DNA of 64,000 nucleotides, from the NCBI GenBank assembly GCA_019391515.1, contig JAHXQP010000025.1, positions 62,001 to 126,000 of the forward strand. The letters run 5' to 3'. Shown piece by piece: positions 38,844-48,711 of the stretch. How positions within the stretch are numbered: the first letter of the stretch is position 1; the number at the start of each line of letters is the position of its first letter. The stretch comes from Clostridiaceae bacterium. GTDB taxonomy: Bacteria; Bacillota; Clostridia; Tissierellales; Sporanaerobacteraceae. Made by a program: the position numbers and the translations under genes. A model generated the notes under the pieces. It was not told the DNA's origin, made no database searches, and worked only from the letters and a program-made list of their open reading frames with translations.

Positions 38844-39859
38844 TAATACTCATTTGCAAATGTAGGTATTGATTCATCATATTCAAAATCCACTCCAGCT
38901 TCTTCTAAGGTTTTTCCATCTATTAATAATTCTACTTTTCCTATCTCATCAAATTGACTTAAAGTAAGGCCTACACTTTTAGATACTTCTTCCAATACAT
39001 CTTTCTTATTGCCTTCTAACGAATCAAAGGATAAATCTACATATGCTATTCCCTCTTTTACCTCTACCCCCTGTAATTCGGCTACTTTATATACACCTGA
39101 AGAAAGCCCTGCGTTCTCAGGAGGTCCTTGAAATAATTCTTCTAGTGCTGTGAATACATTAGGCATAGGCGCAAGTGTAGGAACTGTAACTGGCACAAAA
39201 TATTCATATTCTTCATTGTCTTCACCTTTAAAATAAACTACTACCTTAGATCTAGCTCCTTCTAAGTTCTTTACAAGATTAATATCTTCTCTTCTTAGAC
39301 TATCCTCTACTTGAGTTCCATACTTCATTGTAGAAATAGCTTCCCCTTCTACAAATATCTGTACCTCTCTAATTGTTGGAAACTCGGTTAGAGTATATAC
39401 TACACCTTTAATTAGATTGCTCTCATCTTTTTCAGATTCATAGTTTAGAAATTCATTATTAAAATCCACCTTACAAACTCCTGTATCTTCATCTATAGTC
39501 ATTCCCCTTATCTCTGTACCTACTGGAATTATAGGTGCAAGTCCCGTAGAATTTAAATTTTCTCTTAATGTGGGGGTATCTATCATATTTTTTAAAGCTA
39601 TTTTGGCAATACCTTCTTCCCAAGGTAATTTCCTCATTACTGGAACTAGAAATCCCTCGCTATTTTTAAAATACATAACAGTATTCCTTAACCCATCTTC
39701 TTCAGTTATTTTTAACTCCTCTTCATCACTTCTTATTATTTCTACATTGTCATCTTTTTTGGAAAATAGTTTTTTAAAAGCATCTTTTCCTTTACATCCA
39801 CCTATATTTAGGCTAATAGATAATATAAGTACTATGAGTAAAAACTTTTTAACATTCAT
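38843..39859 (-). CDS. GerMN-domain lipoprotein
   Basis: 338 residues. Lipoprotein signal MNVKKFLLIVLILSISLNIG with lipobox N-I-G-G-C. Two GerMN domains in tandem (about 60-190 and 200-330), each with a V-x-Y-F-x-x and a D-x-N/S-F pattern (VCKVDFNNEFLN and IAYVDLSFDSLE). GerM-type proteins act in spore morphogenesis or germination, and related ones sit at the cell envelope. Upstream of rph as in many clostridia. Confidence 0.85.
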   Translation of the reverse strand: MNVKKFLLIVLILSISLNIGGCKGKDAFKKLFSKKDDNVEIIRSDEEELKITEEDGLRNTVMYFKNSEGFLVPVMRKLPWEEGIAKIALKNMIDTPTLRENLNSTGLAPIIPVGTEIRGMTIDEDTGVCKVDFNNEFLNYESEKDESNLIKGVVYTLTEFPTIREVQIFVEGEAISTMKYGTQVEDSLRREDINLVKNLEGARSKVVVYFKGEDNEEYEYFVPVTVPTLAPMPNVFTALEELFQGPPENAGLSSGVYKVAELQGVEVKEGIAYVDLSFDSLEGNKKDVLEEVSKSVGLTLSQFDEIGKVELLIDGKTLEEAGVDFEYDESIPTFANEY

Positions 39860-39922
39860 CCTCTACTCTACCCCCTCTTTCTACTCCTAATACATTATAT
39901 TAAGGGATAGAGAATACTATGA

Positions 39923-40446
39923 TTATTTCTTTTTAACCGATGTAAAATATCCTCCACTAATAGGCTTTGTAGTATTCACTGTAATAAAAGCGCTACTATC
40001 ATTTTCCTCTAATATCTTTCTTAAAACATCTAAATCTTTCCTATTTAATGTAATATTTAAAACTTCTCTACTACCTTCTTTTCCATATCCTTGTAATACT
40101 GTAACTCCGAACCCTTTTTCTCTCAATATATTTATTAACTCTTGGTTTTACTACTTTTTAGTATTACTTGAGCAGTTAAATTCCCTAAAGCTATTTTCTC
40201 TTCTACAAATATTCCTATATAATTTCCACAAGCAAATCCGAATGCATAGGCAATTAAATTGCCCATATCATTTAAACCACTAACAACTTTACCTAATGCT
40301 GTTACATATATAATTACTTCAAAAAAACCTATAATAGCTGCTTGTTTTCTCCTTCCCTGAACTACCATTAAAGTTCTCATTGTAGCCAATGAAACATCTG
40401 ATATCCTAGCAATAAATATAAGCAAATACCCTAAAACTTGATTCAT
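39923..40446 (-). pseudogene. DUF2179 / UPF0316 membrane protein gene split by a one-base shift
   Basis: The first part (MNQVLGYLLIFIARISDVSL ... GNLTAQVILKSSKTKS) has the N-terminal membrane domain; the second part (LREKGFGVTVLQGYGKEGSR ... KPISGGYFTSVKKK) is the DUF2179 domain in the minus-one frame. Adding one A to the AAAA run at 40146-40149 joins them as S-S-K-N-Q-E-L-I-N-I-L-R-E-K-G-F, a normal family sequence. Either a real inactivating deletion or a homopolymer sequencing error. Confidence 0.8.
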
Positions 40447-40471
40447 CTTTATCCCCCCAACTTTATATATA

Positions 40472-40502
40472 AATAAGCGGAGAATTAATCCCCGCTTATT
40501 TA
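40472..40502 (-). terminator. Terminator after the AIR-synthase-like gene
   Basis: AAATAAGCGGGG / CTCCGCTTATTT stem, located between that gene and the DUF2179 gene. Confidence 0.7.
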
Positions 40503-40592
40503 TATATTATATAATATTTTTCCTATTATATATCAGTATTTCATCTATTATATTTTCTTCATATTAAACACTAAATAATCTTTTTCTAATAT

Positions 40593-41594
40593 TTATTTTG
40601 TATTTATAGAAAGTGCTGTATATAGTTCATCACTTGAAGGCGGTTCTATCTCTTCTAAACCTTCACCTTTCTCTATATAAATTCCATTGTCGTCTATTAT
40701 CTCCCCTATAACAGTCACTTTTATCCCCTCTTCCCCTAACCTCTTTTCTATAATATCTGTTTTTTCATTCTCTGCAACTATTAGCATGCTTCCACTAGAT
40801 ATAAGTCTATATGGATTTATATCTAGTATTTTAGATATAGCCTTTGTTGATGCCTTCATCGGTATAGATGGTTCATATATTTTAATACCTTTTTCAATCA
40901 CCTTCCCAGCTTCCCATACTGCTCCCAATACACCGCCTTCCGTAATATCATGCATATATTTAACCCCTATATTACCACAGATAATTCCTTCCTTTACTAC
41001 ACTAATCTTCTCTCCAAGCCCTATAGCTTCATCTAATAGCTCTTTTGTTATTTTTCCACTAAGACTATCTTTTATCTCTTTTGCTATTATAGATGTTCCT
41101 TCGATGCCTGTCCATTTTGTCATAAGTACTTTATCTCCAATTTCTGTGATTGTAGGATCTATAAGTTCTCCTTTGGGAAGTTTGCCTACTACAGTAGTTG
41201 AAATAACCGTTCTATTTACAGCATCTGTTATTTCTGTATGGCCTCCCATTATTTCTACATTTAACTCAGAAGCAGCTATTCCAGCTTCCTTCATAATATT
41301 ATTTATATCATCTTCAGTAGTGCTTGGTGGAGCCATAATAGTCATAAGTACACCTATAGGCTCCGCTCCACTACTTGCTACATCATTACAAGATATATGT
41401 ATTGCCAAATACCCTATATCCTTAGCAGTTCCCGTTATAGGATCTGTAGAAAGGACGCATACATCTTTACCAAAATCCATTATAGCATTGTCCTCTCCTA
41501 CAGCTGACCTTACAAGAACCTCTTCTCTTTTGTTTTTTATATTATCAAATACTATTTTTTCAAGTACGTCATTTGGTAGTTTCCCTATTTCCAT
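40593..41594 (-). CDS. AIR synthase-related protein (HypE/PurM-like fold)
   Basis: 333 residues. VLVRSAVGEDNAIMDFG at the N-terminus, STDPITGTAKDIGYLAIHIS, NDVASSGAEPIGVL and MHDITEGGVLGAVWE are PurM/HypE ATP-binding features; GGHTEITDAV is also typical. The C-terminal Cys of true HypE (ending P-R-I-C) is absent (ends TALSINTK), so it is not the hydrogenase maturation enzyme. Clostridial proteins of this kind have no proven substrate. Two bases after the upstream gene, so co-transcribed. Confidence 0.8.
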   Translation of the reverse strand: MEIGKLPNDVLEKIVFDNIKNKREEVLVRSAVGEDNAIMDFGKDVCVLSTDPITGTAKDIGYLAIHISCNDVASSGAEPIGVLMTIMAPPSTTEDDINNIMKEAGIAASELNVEIMGGHTEITDAVNRTVISTTVVGKLPKGELIDPTITEIGDKVLMTKWTGIEGTSIIAKEIKDSLSGKITKELLDEAIGLGEKISVVKEGIICGNIGVKYMHDITEGGVLGAVWEAGKVIEKGIKIYEPSIPMKASTKAISKILDINPYRLISSGSMLIVAENEKTDIIEKRLGEEGIKVTVIGEIIDDNGIYIEKGEGLEEIEPPSSDELYTALSINTK

Positions 41595-41596
41595 CC

Positions 41597-42259
41597 TTAT
41601 CTGTCCCCCTTAAATATTGACTTCCATTCATTTATAGTAAGCATCTTGTGATCAGATACTATATATAATGGTATTATATCTTTAGGCTCAATGGAATGGA
41701 ATATTAAAACTTCTTCATCATAATCTTCCCTTTTATCCATCCTTTTAGAAAGATTATCCATAAAGCTTAAAGATGTTTCCCAATATTGTCTTCCTTTTTT
41801 AACTCCTGCATTTTCAATATATTGTTTTGCAAATTTAAAGCCTTTTATATCCTTTAAAACTAATGGTTCATACAAAGAATTAGCTAGATTTTCATTTGCT
41901 ATCCAACATTTATTTATATCGACTTTTAATCCTAATACTACACTATGAGAATGAAAATAATGTTCTTTTTTGAAATTCATACTAGCAAATATGGCTTTCT
42001 GTCTAATAACCCAATCTGGTATATAGTCTGGCTTTAGTGAATCAAAAAACCTATGGAATTCTATATATCTATCCCTATAAGTTGACTTATGATTATATGT
42101 TATCCCTTTTTCAAGTATCTCCTTTAAATCATTAATATTAGCAATATGATAAACTAATCCAGTAGAATTATAATCTTTAAAAAACAAATCTAATCTCCTT
42201 TCCCAATCTTCATTATATATTAATATATATTTTACCAGATATTTAGCTTTTTTACACAT
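41597..42259 (-). CDS. Hypothetical protein with ADP-ribosyltransferase-like N-terminus
   Basis: 220 residues. G-L-V-Y-H-I-A-N-I-N-D-L-K-E-I-L-E-K-G-I resembles the first strand and helix of DarT/ART-type folds ('vYHit...nl..IL..Gi'). Downstream R-x-R-Y-I-E-F-H-R-F-F and AIFASMNF could be part of the same fold, but I cannot place a catalytic Glu with certainty. Start uncertain since no good ribosome site is seen. Forms an operon with the AIR-synthase-like gene. Confidence 0.5.
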   Translation of the reverse strand: MCKKAKYLVKYILIYNEDWERRLDLFFKDYNSTGLVYHIANINDLKEILEKGITYNHKSTYRDRYIEFHRFFDSLKPDYIPDWVIRQKAIFASMNFKKEHYFHSHSVVLGLKVDINKCWIANENLANSLYEPLVLKDIKGFKFAKQYIENAGVKKGRQYWETSLSFMDNLSKRMDKREDYDEEVLIFHSIEPKDIIPLYIVSDHKMLTINEWKSIFKGDR

Positions 42260-42320
42260 TATAATTTAAAACTTAATGGACAAAATATATATACAAATTA
42301 ATTTAGGAGGTATCCTACCT

Positions 42321-42461
42321 TTGATTATTAATTGTTCAGAGAATTGTATATATGAAAATGAAGGAATGTGTAATTTAAAGCATGTAACTTATTCATCTGG
42401 AACTCCATCAAAGGATTGTCCTTATTTTAAAGAAAAACAAAAACATAAAAATAGAGGTTAG
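42321..42461 (+). CDS. Small Cys-rich protein, 46 residues
   Basis: From TTG (MIINCSENCIYENEGMCNLK ... SKDCPYFKEKQKHKNRG), preceded by TTAGGAGG. Pattern C-x3-C-x-Y-x-x-x-G-x-C-x-L and D-C-P-Y-F recurs in small proteins of clostridia and suggests metal binding. A longer frame from 42276 lacks a site. Divergent to the ART-like gene. Confidence 0.65.
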   Translation: MIINCSENCIYENEGMCNLKHVTYSSGTPSKDCPYFKEKQKHKNRG

Positions 42462-42484
42462 AAAATCTCTAACCTCTGTTTTTG
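42453..42484. terminator. Shared bidirectional terminator
   Basis: AGAGGTTAGA / TCTAACCTCT stem, T-run on the plus side and A-run on the other. It serves the small Cys gene and oppA, which converge here. Confidence 0.8.
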
Positions 42485-42494
42485 TTTTAAAGTT

Positions 42495-44198
42495 TTAATG
42501 TTCTATTATATATGCCCATTTATAATCTGTATCTGCTCCTACTGGGAATCTAGCAATACCTTTTACATGTGGTTTTTCAACAAAGTTTCTTGCATTGTAA
42601 TAAATAGGTATTATAGGTAATTCTTCAGCTAGAACCTTTTCCGCTTCAATCATTGCGTCTATTCTTTCATCTCCTTCACCTTCAATAGCTTTCTTTATAG
42701 CTTCATCATATTTTTCATTACCCCAACCTGTATCATTGTTTCCTCCATCTGTTACCCATAGATCCATAAATGTTAGTGGATCATTATAGTCTCCACCCCA
42801 GCCTGCAAAAGTTGTAGTATAGTCCTTACGATTGTATCTATCGATACGGATCTTAAATGCAACAGTTTCAATTTCAGCTTCTATACCTAAATTTTGTTTC
42901 CACATATTTTGAATAGCTGCAGCTTGTTTCTTAGCTACATCTGATTCACCAGTTAAGAAAGTTAAATGCTTTTCTAACTCTTCTTTAGTAATTCCTAACT
43001 CTTCTAATCCTTTGTCAAGATACTCTTTTGCTTTTTCTGGATCGTATTTTGGTAATATATTTCCACGGTTTTCAGCAAATTCTTTTCCATCTTTTCCTGG
43101 CAATAGTGTAGGAGTTAATCCTTCAGCAACTATAGAGCCATTTGCTAATACATTGTCAACAAAACTTTGTTTATCTATAGCTAAGGATAGTGCATATCTT
43201 AAGTTTTGATTCTTTAAGTATTTGTCTTCACAATTATATTGTATATACCAAGTAGTAGCTTCTGCTAAGTTTTCAAACTCCTCAGAATCCTTATAATTGT
43301 CTAAGAATTCAGGTGCAACACCTGTTACATCTAAATCTCCAGTTTCATATAGGTTAATAGCAGTATTATTTTCTGTAATCATATCTCCATGAATTTCTTC
43401 AAGTTTTACATTTTCAGCATCCCAATATTTTTCATTTTTCTTTAAGTTCAATTTTTGTTCATGTTCCCATTCACTTATTACAAATGGTCCACTATATACC
43501 ATTTTATCTGCTTCTGAAGCAAATGCATCTCCAAATTCTTCTAATGCAGCTTTTTGTGCTGGTATAAATGTTGGGAAAGATGTTAAGCTTAAGAAAAATG
43601 GTATATCCCTTTCAAGTTCTACCTCAAATGTCTTCTCATCTACTGCCTTAATTCCTACTTCCTCTTTATCTTTAATCTCCCCTGCAAAGAACTTAGCTGC
43701 ATTCTTTATTCCAGCAGTATCAGTTAATTGATAAGAATACTCTGCCGCAACTTCTGGATCTATTGCTTTAAACCAAGAATATTCAAAATCTTCTGCAGTT
43801 ATTGGTGTTCCATCAGACCACTGTGCATCTCGTAAGTGGAATGTATATTTTACTCCACCATCTTCTGTTTCTTCTTCATCCCATTTTTCAGCCAATCCTG
43901 GTTGTACATTTCCATCTGCATCTAATCTTACAAGTCCTTCATAAGTAGCATTTATAATCCAAAATGAAACTTGGTCTGTAGTAGTTTGTGGATCTAAATC
44001 TGGTGGTTCCTGACTCCAATTCACCCTAAGTATTTGCTCTTCTGCTAACTTCTCCTCACTATCACCTTTAGCTTCTTCCTTTTGATTATCATCAGTTGCG
44101 GCTGGCTCAGGTTTGTCTTGCTTACCACAACCAGTTAGAGCTAAAGATAGTGTAAGTACTAATACCAATAATAATAATAGCCACTTTTGTTTTCTCAT
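42495..44198 (-). CDS. oppA: Oligopeptide ABC transporter substrate-binding lipoprotein
   Basis: 567 residues. Signal with lipobox L-T-G-C, Glu/Asp-rich linker, then the SBP_bac_5 fold: LRVNWSQEPPDLDPQTTTDQ, FHLRDAQWSDGTPITAEDFE (family signature), NDNTAINLYETGDLD-type region and the C-terminal lobe ending DTDYKWAYIIEH. Binds peptides outside the cell and hands them to OppBC. It is the last gene of the opp cluster and has its own promoter. Confidence 0.95.
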   Translation of the reverse strand: MRKQKWLLLLLVLVLTLSLALTGCGKQDKPEPAATDDNQKEEAKGDSEEKLAEEQILRVNWSQEPPDLDPQTTTDQVSFWIINATYEGLVRLDADGNVQPGLAEKWDEEETEDGGVKYTFHLRDAQWSDGTPITAEDFEYSWFKAIDPEVAAEYSYQLTDTAGIKNAAKFFAGEIKDKEEVGIKAVDEKTFEVELERDIPFFLSLTSFPTFIPAQKAALEEFGDAFASEADKMVYSGPFVISEWEHEQKLNLKKNEKYWDAENVKLEEIHGDMITENNTAINLYETGDLDVTGVAPEFLDNYKDSEEFENLAEATTWYIQYNCEDKYLKNQNLRYALSLAIDKQSFVDNVLANGSIVAEGLTPTLLPGKDGKEFAENRGNILPKYDPEKAKEYLDKGLEELGITKEELEKHLTFLTGESDVAKKQAAAIQNMWKQNLGIEAEIETVAFKIRIDRYNRKDYTTTFAGWGGDYNDPLTFMDLWVTDGGNNDTGWGNEKYDEAIKKAIEGEGDERIDAMIEAEKVLAEELPIIPIYYNARNFVEKPHVKGIARFPVGADTDYKWAYIIEH

Positions 44199-44444
44199 AA
44201 AGCTTTCCCCCTTATCATTATTTTTAAATATTAAAATAAAAATTAATTTTATGAGATAACTTTTATTTTAATATTTTGATAACTTAATATATTATTATTA
44301 TTTAAATAATTCTATATCCAATTAAACACTCCTTCAATTTTCTAAAAATTAAAAATAAAACAATAATTATGTTTCGACTTTTTTAAAAAAATAAATTACT
44401 TTATTGTAATTAATCGTCCTTTATCTTTACATCTTGTTAATAAA

Positions 44445-44473
44445 AGTATAAAGAAATTTTAATATATTGTCAA
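44445..44473 (-). promoter_or_regulatory. Promoter of oppA
   Basis: TTGACA, 17 bp, TATACT. The transcript would start near 44438, leaving a leader of about 240 bases before the oppA ATG. The 330-base gap between oppF and oppA otherwise holds no gene and no hairpin I would trust. Confidence 0.75.
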
Positions 44474-44529
44474 GGCAAAGTAATTACTCAATATACTTTA
44501 TGTTATAAACTTTCATTAAATTACTTTTT

Positions 44530-45495
44530 TTATTTAACTATATGGCAAGCTACAAAATGATTCTTACCTTTTTCCTTGAATTCAGGAGTAACTTCTCTGC
44601 ATATAGGCTTAGCATATTTACATCTACCTTGGAATTTACATCCCGGTGGTGGATCAATAGGGCTAGGTACATCACCTTCCAGTATTATTCTCTGTCTACT
44701 CTTTTCTATATCAGGATCTGGTATAGGTACTGCTGAAAGCAATGCCTGAGTATATGGGTGAAGAGGCTCTTCATATAAATCATGGCTATCGGCAAGTTCT
44801 ACCATAGCACCTAGATACATTACAGCTATCCTATCAGATATATGTTTTACCATACTTAGATCATGGGCAATGAATAAATAGGTCAAACCTAAATCATCTT
44901 GTAAATCTTCCAGTAGATTTACAACCTGTGCTTGAATAGATACATCCAGGGCAGATATAGGCTCATCACACACAATAAATCTAGGTTCAATAGCAAGAGC
45001 TCTTGCTATTCCTATACGTTGACGTTGCCCCCCACTAAATTCATGAGGAAAACGACTTGCATGTTCTCTATTAAGTCCAACTACCTCTAAAAGATCATAT
45101 ATCCTTTTTTGTCTTTCTTTTCCTTCATAAAGCTCATGAATATCTATACCTTCCCCTATAATATCTGTAACAGTCATTCTAGGGTTTAAAGAAGCGTAAG
45201 GGTCTTGAAATATCATTTGAGCTTTTCTTGCAAAATGCTTTTTCTCTTTTTTGTTCAACTCTCCCACATTCATGCTATCAAATATTACTTCTCCATCTGT
45301 AGCTTCATAAAGTCCTACAATAGTCCTTCCAACAGTAGATTTACCACAGCCGGATTCTCCTACAAGACCTAAGGTCTCCCCTTCATGTATAGAAAAAGAT
45401 ATACCATCAACAGCTTTAACAACCTGACCTTTACCTATATCAAAATATTTTTTTAAATTTCTTGCCATCAACAATGTTTTTTTATCTTCAGCCAT
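44530..45495 (-). CDS. oppF: Oligopeptide ABC transporter ATP-binding protein
   Basis: 321 residues. Walker [10 protein letters not shown], signature [15 protein letters not shown], Walker [14 protein letters not shown]-loop F-I-A-H-D-L. C-terminal oligopeptide-type extension with C-x-x-x-G-R-C ([16 protein letters not shown]), an iron-sulfur-like cysteine cluster found in Opp/Dpp ATPases. Starts one base after the oppD stop, so coupled. Confidence 0.95.
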   Translation of the reverse strand: MAEDKKTLLMARNLKKYFDIGKGQVVKAVDGISFSIHEGETLGLVGESGCGKSTVGRTIVGLYEATDGEVIFDSMNVGELNKKEKKHFARKAQMIFQDPYASLNPRMTVTDIIGEGIDIHELYEGKERQKRIYDLLEVVGLNREHASRFPHEFSGGQRQRIGIARALAIEPRFIVCDEPISALDVSIQAQVVNLLEDLQDDLGLTYLFIAHDLSMVKHISDRIAVMYLGAMVELADSHDLYEEPLHPYTQALLSAVPIPDPDIEKSRQRIILEGDVPSPIDPPPGCKFQGRCKYAKPICREVTPEFKEKGKNHFVACHIVK

Positions 45496-45496
45496 A

Positions 45497-46531
45497 TTAG
45501 TTAGTCCCTCCTTCTGCTACAGGATGTTTAACTTCTGGTGCCATTTCATGTTGTAACCAACAATGTACATGATGAGTATCTGTAATTCCAAACTTCTGTG
45601 GATACTTTTCTTTACATATTTTCATAGCATAATCACATCTTGCCGCAAATGGACATCCTGATGGCGGTGAAAATAGATCTGGTGGTGTACCATAAATAGG
45701 AAGTAATCTTTCCTTGCGCTCTAAATCAAGTCTAGGCACAGATTTTAAAAGTCCCCAAGTATAAGGATGTTTAGGTTCGTAAAATATTTCATCACTAGTA
45801 CCACTTTCAATTATTACACCAGCATACATAACTGCTATCCTATCAGCAATCTTTGCAACTACACCTAAATCATGGGTAATAAGTATAATAGCTGTATCCA
45901 ATTTAATTTGTAAATCCTTCATAAGCTCTATTATTTGAGCCTGAATAGTTACATCAAGAGCTGTTGTAGGCTCATCTGCTATTAAAAGTTTTGGATTACA
46001 AGCTAGTGCTATAGCTATCATAGCTCTTTGTCTCATTCCTCCACTAAATTCATGAGGATATTGTTCTGCTCTTTTTTCCGGTGTAGGAAGTCCTACTAAT
46101 TTCAACATTTCAACAGCTCTTTTTTTAGCCTCTTCTTTAGACATTTTCTGATGTTTAATAAGCCCTTCCATTATCTGTTTTCCTACTTTCATTGTAGGAT
46201 TTAAAGAAGTCATAGGATCTTGGAAAACCATACTTATTTCCTTCCCTCTAACAGATTCCATCTTTTTATCACTGTACTTTGCTAAATCATTGCCGTCAAA
46301 AATTATACTGCCCTTTTTAATCTTTCCTGGCGGCATAGGAATTAATTGCATTATAGTCTGAGCAGTTACTGATTTACCACATCCCGATTCACCAACTATA
46401 GCTAATGTTTCCCCTCTATTTATATGAAAATTAACACCTCTAACAGCCTTAACTTCACCTGCATAAGTATCAAAAGATACATGTAGATCTTTTACTTCTA
46501 ACAATAATTTATCTTTATTTAATTTTTCCAC
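45497..46531 (-). CDS. oppD: Oligopeptide ABC transporter ATP-binding protein
   Basis: 344 residues from GTG (after GGAGGGAAAAAGA). Walker [11 protein letters not shown]-loop FQDPMTSLNP, signature FSGGMRQRAMIAIAL, Walker B LLIADEPTTALD. C-terminal CPFAARCDYAMKICKE cluster as in OppF. Partner ATPase of the heterodimer. Confidence 0.95.
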   Translation of the reverse strand: MEKLNKDKLLLEVKDLHVSFDTYAGEVKAVRGVNFHINRGETLAIVGESGCGKSVTAQTIMQLIPMPPGKIKKGSIIFDGNDLAKYSDKKMESVRGKEISMVFQDPMTSLNPTMKVGKQIMEGLIKHQKMSKEEAKKRAVEMLKLVGLPTPEKRAEQYPHEFSGGMRQRAMIAIALACNPKLLIADEPTTALDVTIQAQIIELMKDLQIKLDTAIILITHDLGVVAKIADRIAVMYAGVIIESGTSDEIFYEPKHPYTWGLLKSVPRLDLERKERLLPIYGTPPDLFSPPSGCPFAARCDYAMKICKEKYPQKFGITDTHHVHCWLQHEMAPEVKHPVAEGGTN

Positions 46532-46544
46532 TCTTTTTCCCTCC

Positions 46545-47492
46545 TTATTGTCTTAGCCTTGGATCTAAGGAGTCTCTAAGCCCATCTCCTAAAATATTAA
46601 AGGCAAGCATAGTAATAGAAATCAACAGTGCAGGATAGAGTAGTTGGTATGGATGAATTAAAAGCATCTTTGTACCTTTTTCCGCTAATGTACCCCAACT
46701 AGCTGTAGGTTCAGGAATTCCCAATCCTATATAGCTCAGCATAGCTTCGGTAAATATAGCCCCGGGTACTTGGAATGTTAAATTTATAATAATAGGACCC
46801 ATAGCATTTGGAACTAAATGTTTTAAAATAATTCTTGAAGTATCTGCTCCCAATGTTTGAGCCGCAAGGACAAATTCCATCTGTTTCAATTGAAGTACTT
46901 GGCCTCTTACTATTCTAGCCATCCCACCCCATCCAGTAATGGATATCGCTAAAATTATAGTACCTAAACCTTGCCCTAGTACTACCATAAGTAAAATTAC
47001 CCACAACAATACTGGTATTGAGTATATTATTTCTATAATACGCATCATTATTAAATCTGTCCTACCACCAACATAACCTGATATTCCTCCATAGATAACC
47101 CCTATGGTTACATTTATAATTGTAGAAATCAACGCTACAAATAAAGAGATCTTTGCACCATCCCAACATCTTACAAATATATCTCTTCCTAAATCATCAG
47201 TTCCAAACCAATGTACACTATCTGGTGCTTTATTTATCGCAGTAAAATCTTGATCATCGTAAGCCCACGGTCTCATAAAAGGGCCTATAAATGCCATAAC
47301 TACAACAACTATTAGTATAATTAAACTCATAATTGCTAATTTATTTTCTTTAAGCCTTCTCCATGCATCTGCCCAATAAGTCAAACTAGGTCTAACTATT
47401 TTATCATAATCTTTTTCATCTTTTCCTATCCTTTGAAACATATCTTCATTAAGTTTCAACTCTTCCACTTGTTCTGTTTTAACTTCTGACAT
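46545..47492 (-). CDS. oppC: Oligopeptide ABC transporter permease
   Basis: 315 residues from MSEVKTEQVEELKLNEDMFQ (GGAGGGAAGAGG before ATG); the frame reaches further upstream into oppB without a site. About six membrane helices, N-terminal OppC domain, periplasmic-loop signature HWFGTDDLGRDIF and EAA loop ILAAQTLGADTSRI-type (EFVLAAQTLGADTSRIILKH). Forms the pore with OppB. Confidence 0.95.
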   Translation of the reverse strand: MSEVKTEQVEELKLNEDMFQRIGKDEKDYDKIVRPSLTYWADAWRRLKENKLAIMSLIILIVVVVMAFIGPFMRPWAYDDQDFTAINKAPDSVHWFGTDDLGRDIFVRCWDGAKISLFVALISTIINVTIGVIYGGISGYVGGRTDLIMMRIIEIIYSIPVLLWVILLMVVLGQGLGTIILAISITGWGGMARIVRGQVLQLKQMEFVLAAQTLGADTSRIILKHLVPNAMGPIIINLTFQVPGAIFTEAMLSYIGLGIPEPTASWGTLAEKGTKMLLIHPYQLLYPALLISITMLAFNILGDGLRDSLDPRLRQ

Positions 47493-47505
47493 CCTCTTCC
47501 CTCCT

Positions 47506-48423
47506 CTATTCAAGTCTGATTCTTGGGTCAACAATACCATAGAATATATCTATTAAGAACATCATTACAACCAATATGACAGCATAGAATACTGTTGTTC
47601 CCATAATTAGAGTATAATCTTGATGGGTTATACTCTGAACAAAATGTTTACCTATACCAGGTATAGCAAATATATTTTCTATAACAAATGAACCTACTAT
47701 GATTCCTGCTATAGAAACACCTAGTATGGTAACTATAGGAAGAATTGCATTTCTTATAGTATGCCTCCATGTCACTTGAGTACTAGAAAGACCCTTAGCT
47801 CTAGCAGTCCTTATATAGTCTTGGTTTAATACATCAAGCATACTTGTCCTCATCATCCTAGCTATATAAGCCACATACCCTATACCTAATGCTAAAACTG
47901 GCATTACATAATGGGCTGGTGTTCCCCATCTAGCCACAGGAAACCATTTTAATTTAACACCAAAAACATATTGGAACAAGGCCGCAAATACAAAACTCGG
48001 TACAGAAACCCCAATTACTGCTAATATTATGACTAAAAAGTCAAAAAATTTAGCTCGATTTAATCCAGCTATAGTTCCAAAGGTTATTCCCACTACAGCC
48101 GCAAATATTATGGCTAACATCCCAACCTTAAAAGACACTGGAAATCCTTCCTCTATTATAGTATTCACTGATCTATTCTTATACTTCATAGAATCTCCCA
48201 GATCTCCCTTTAATATGTTCTTAAGATATCTTCCATATTGGACTACAAGGGGTTGATCAAGTCCATATTTCTTCTCAAGTTTCTCCATAATCTCTGGTGG
48301 AATTTTCTTTTGATCTGTAAATGGATCACCAGGTATAGAGTTCATTAAAAAGAAAGTAATAGTTACTACAACCCAAATAGTAAGAATTGCCATCAAGGCT
48401 CTTTTAAAAGTATACTTTAACAT
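47506..48423 (-). CDS. oppB: Oligopeptide ABC transporter permease
   Basis: 305 residues. Six helices, N-terminal region NSIPGDPFTD, EAA loop YIRTARAKGLSSTQVTWRHT, and C-terminal YGIVDPRIRLE. First gene of oppBCDF. Preceded by a sigma-A-like promoter about 200 bp upstream. Confidence 0.95.
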   Translation of the reverse strand: MLKYTFKRALMAILTIWVVVTITFFLMNSIPGDPFTDQKKIPPEIMEKLEKKYGLDQPLVVQYGRYLKNILKGDLGDSMKYKNRSVNTIIEEGFPVSFKVGMLAIIFAAVVGITFGTIAGLNRAKFFDFLVIILAVIGVSVPSFVFAALFQYVFGVKLKWFPVARWGTPAHYVMPVLALGIGYVAYIARMMRTSMLDVLNQDYIRTARAKGLSSTQVTWRHTIRNAILPIVTILGVSIAGIIVGSFVIENIFAIPGIGKHFVQSITHQDYTLIMGTTVFYAVILVVMMFLIDIFYGIVDPRIRLE

Positions 48424-48620
48424 TTAATCTAAGCCACCTCCATGTTTAATTTTTGGAATATTGCGATTATTATATTTCTTCCCTCCCTTCTAAATTTTTA
48501 GAATATATTGTTTTGATTAAAGGGTTTCCTCTCTTCTTTTTGTAGAAGCTTGAGCAAACCCTAATCTAAAACTTCCTTAATTCTAATTTTCTGAATCTTT
48601 CTATTTTTCCAAATTAGTCA

Positions 48621-48649
48621 TTAGTATTAATAATACTTAATACTTTCAA
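48621..48649 (-). promoter_or_regulatory. Probable promoter of oppBCDF
   Basis: TTGAAA, 17 bp, TACTAA on the minus strand. The leader contains GGGTTT ... AAACCC, able to form a weak hairpin (about 48522-48561). Nothing else is seen between gatB and oppB. Confidence 0.5.
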
Positions 48650-48711
48650 TTTTTACAATTACAAAACCTTTAAATTTTCATTAATTTTTTGTAACATTAG
48701 AATAGATAATA

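Noticed and set aside
40593-41594. True hydrogenase maturation protein HypE
   Set aside because: The essential C-terminal Cys is absent and no other hyp genes are near.
40687-41613. A 308-codon plus-strand open frame
   Set aside because: Antisense of the AIR-synthase-like gene, whose motifs are clear; no upstream site.
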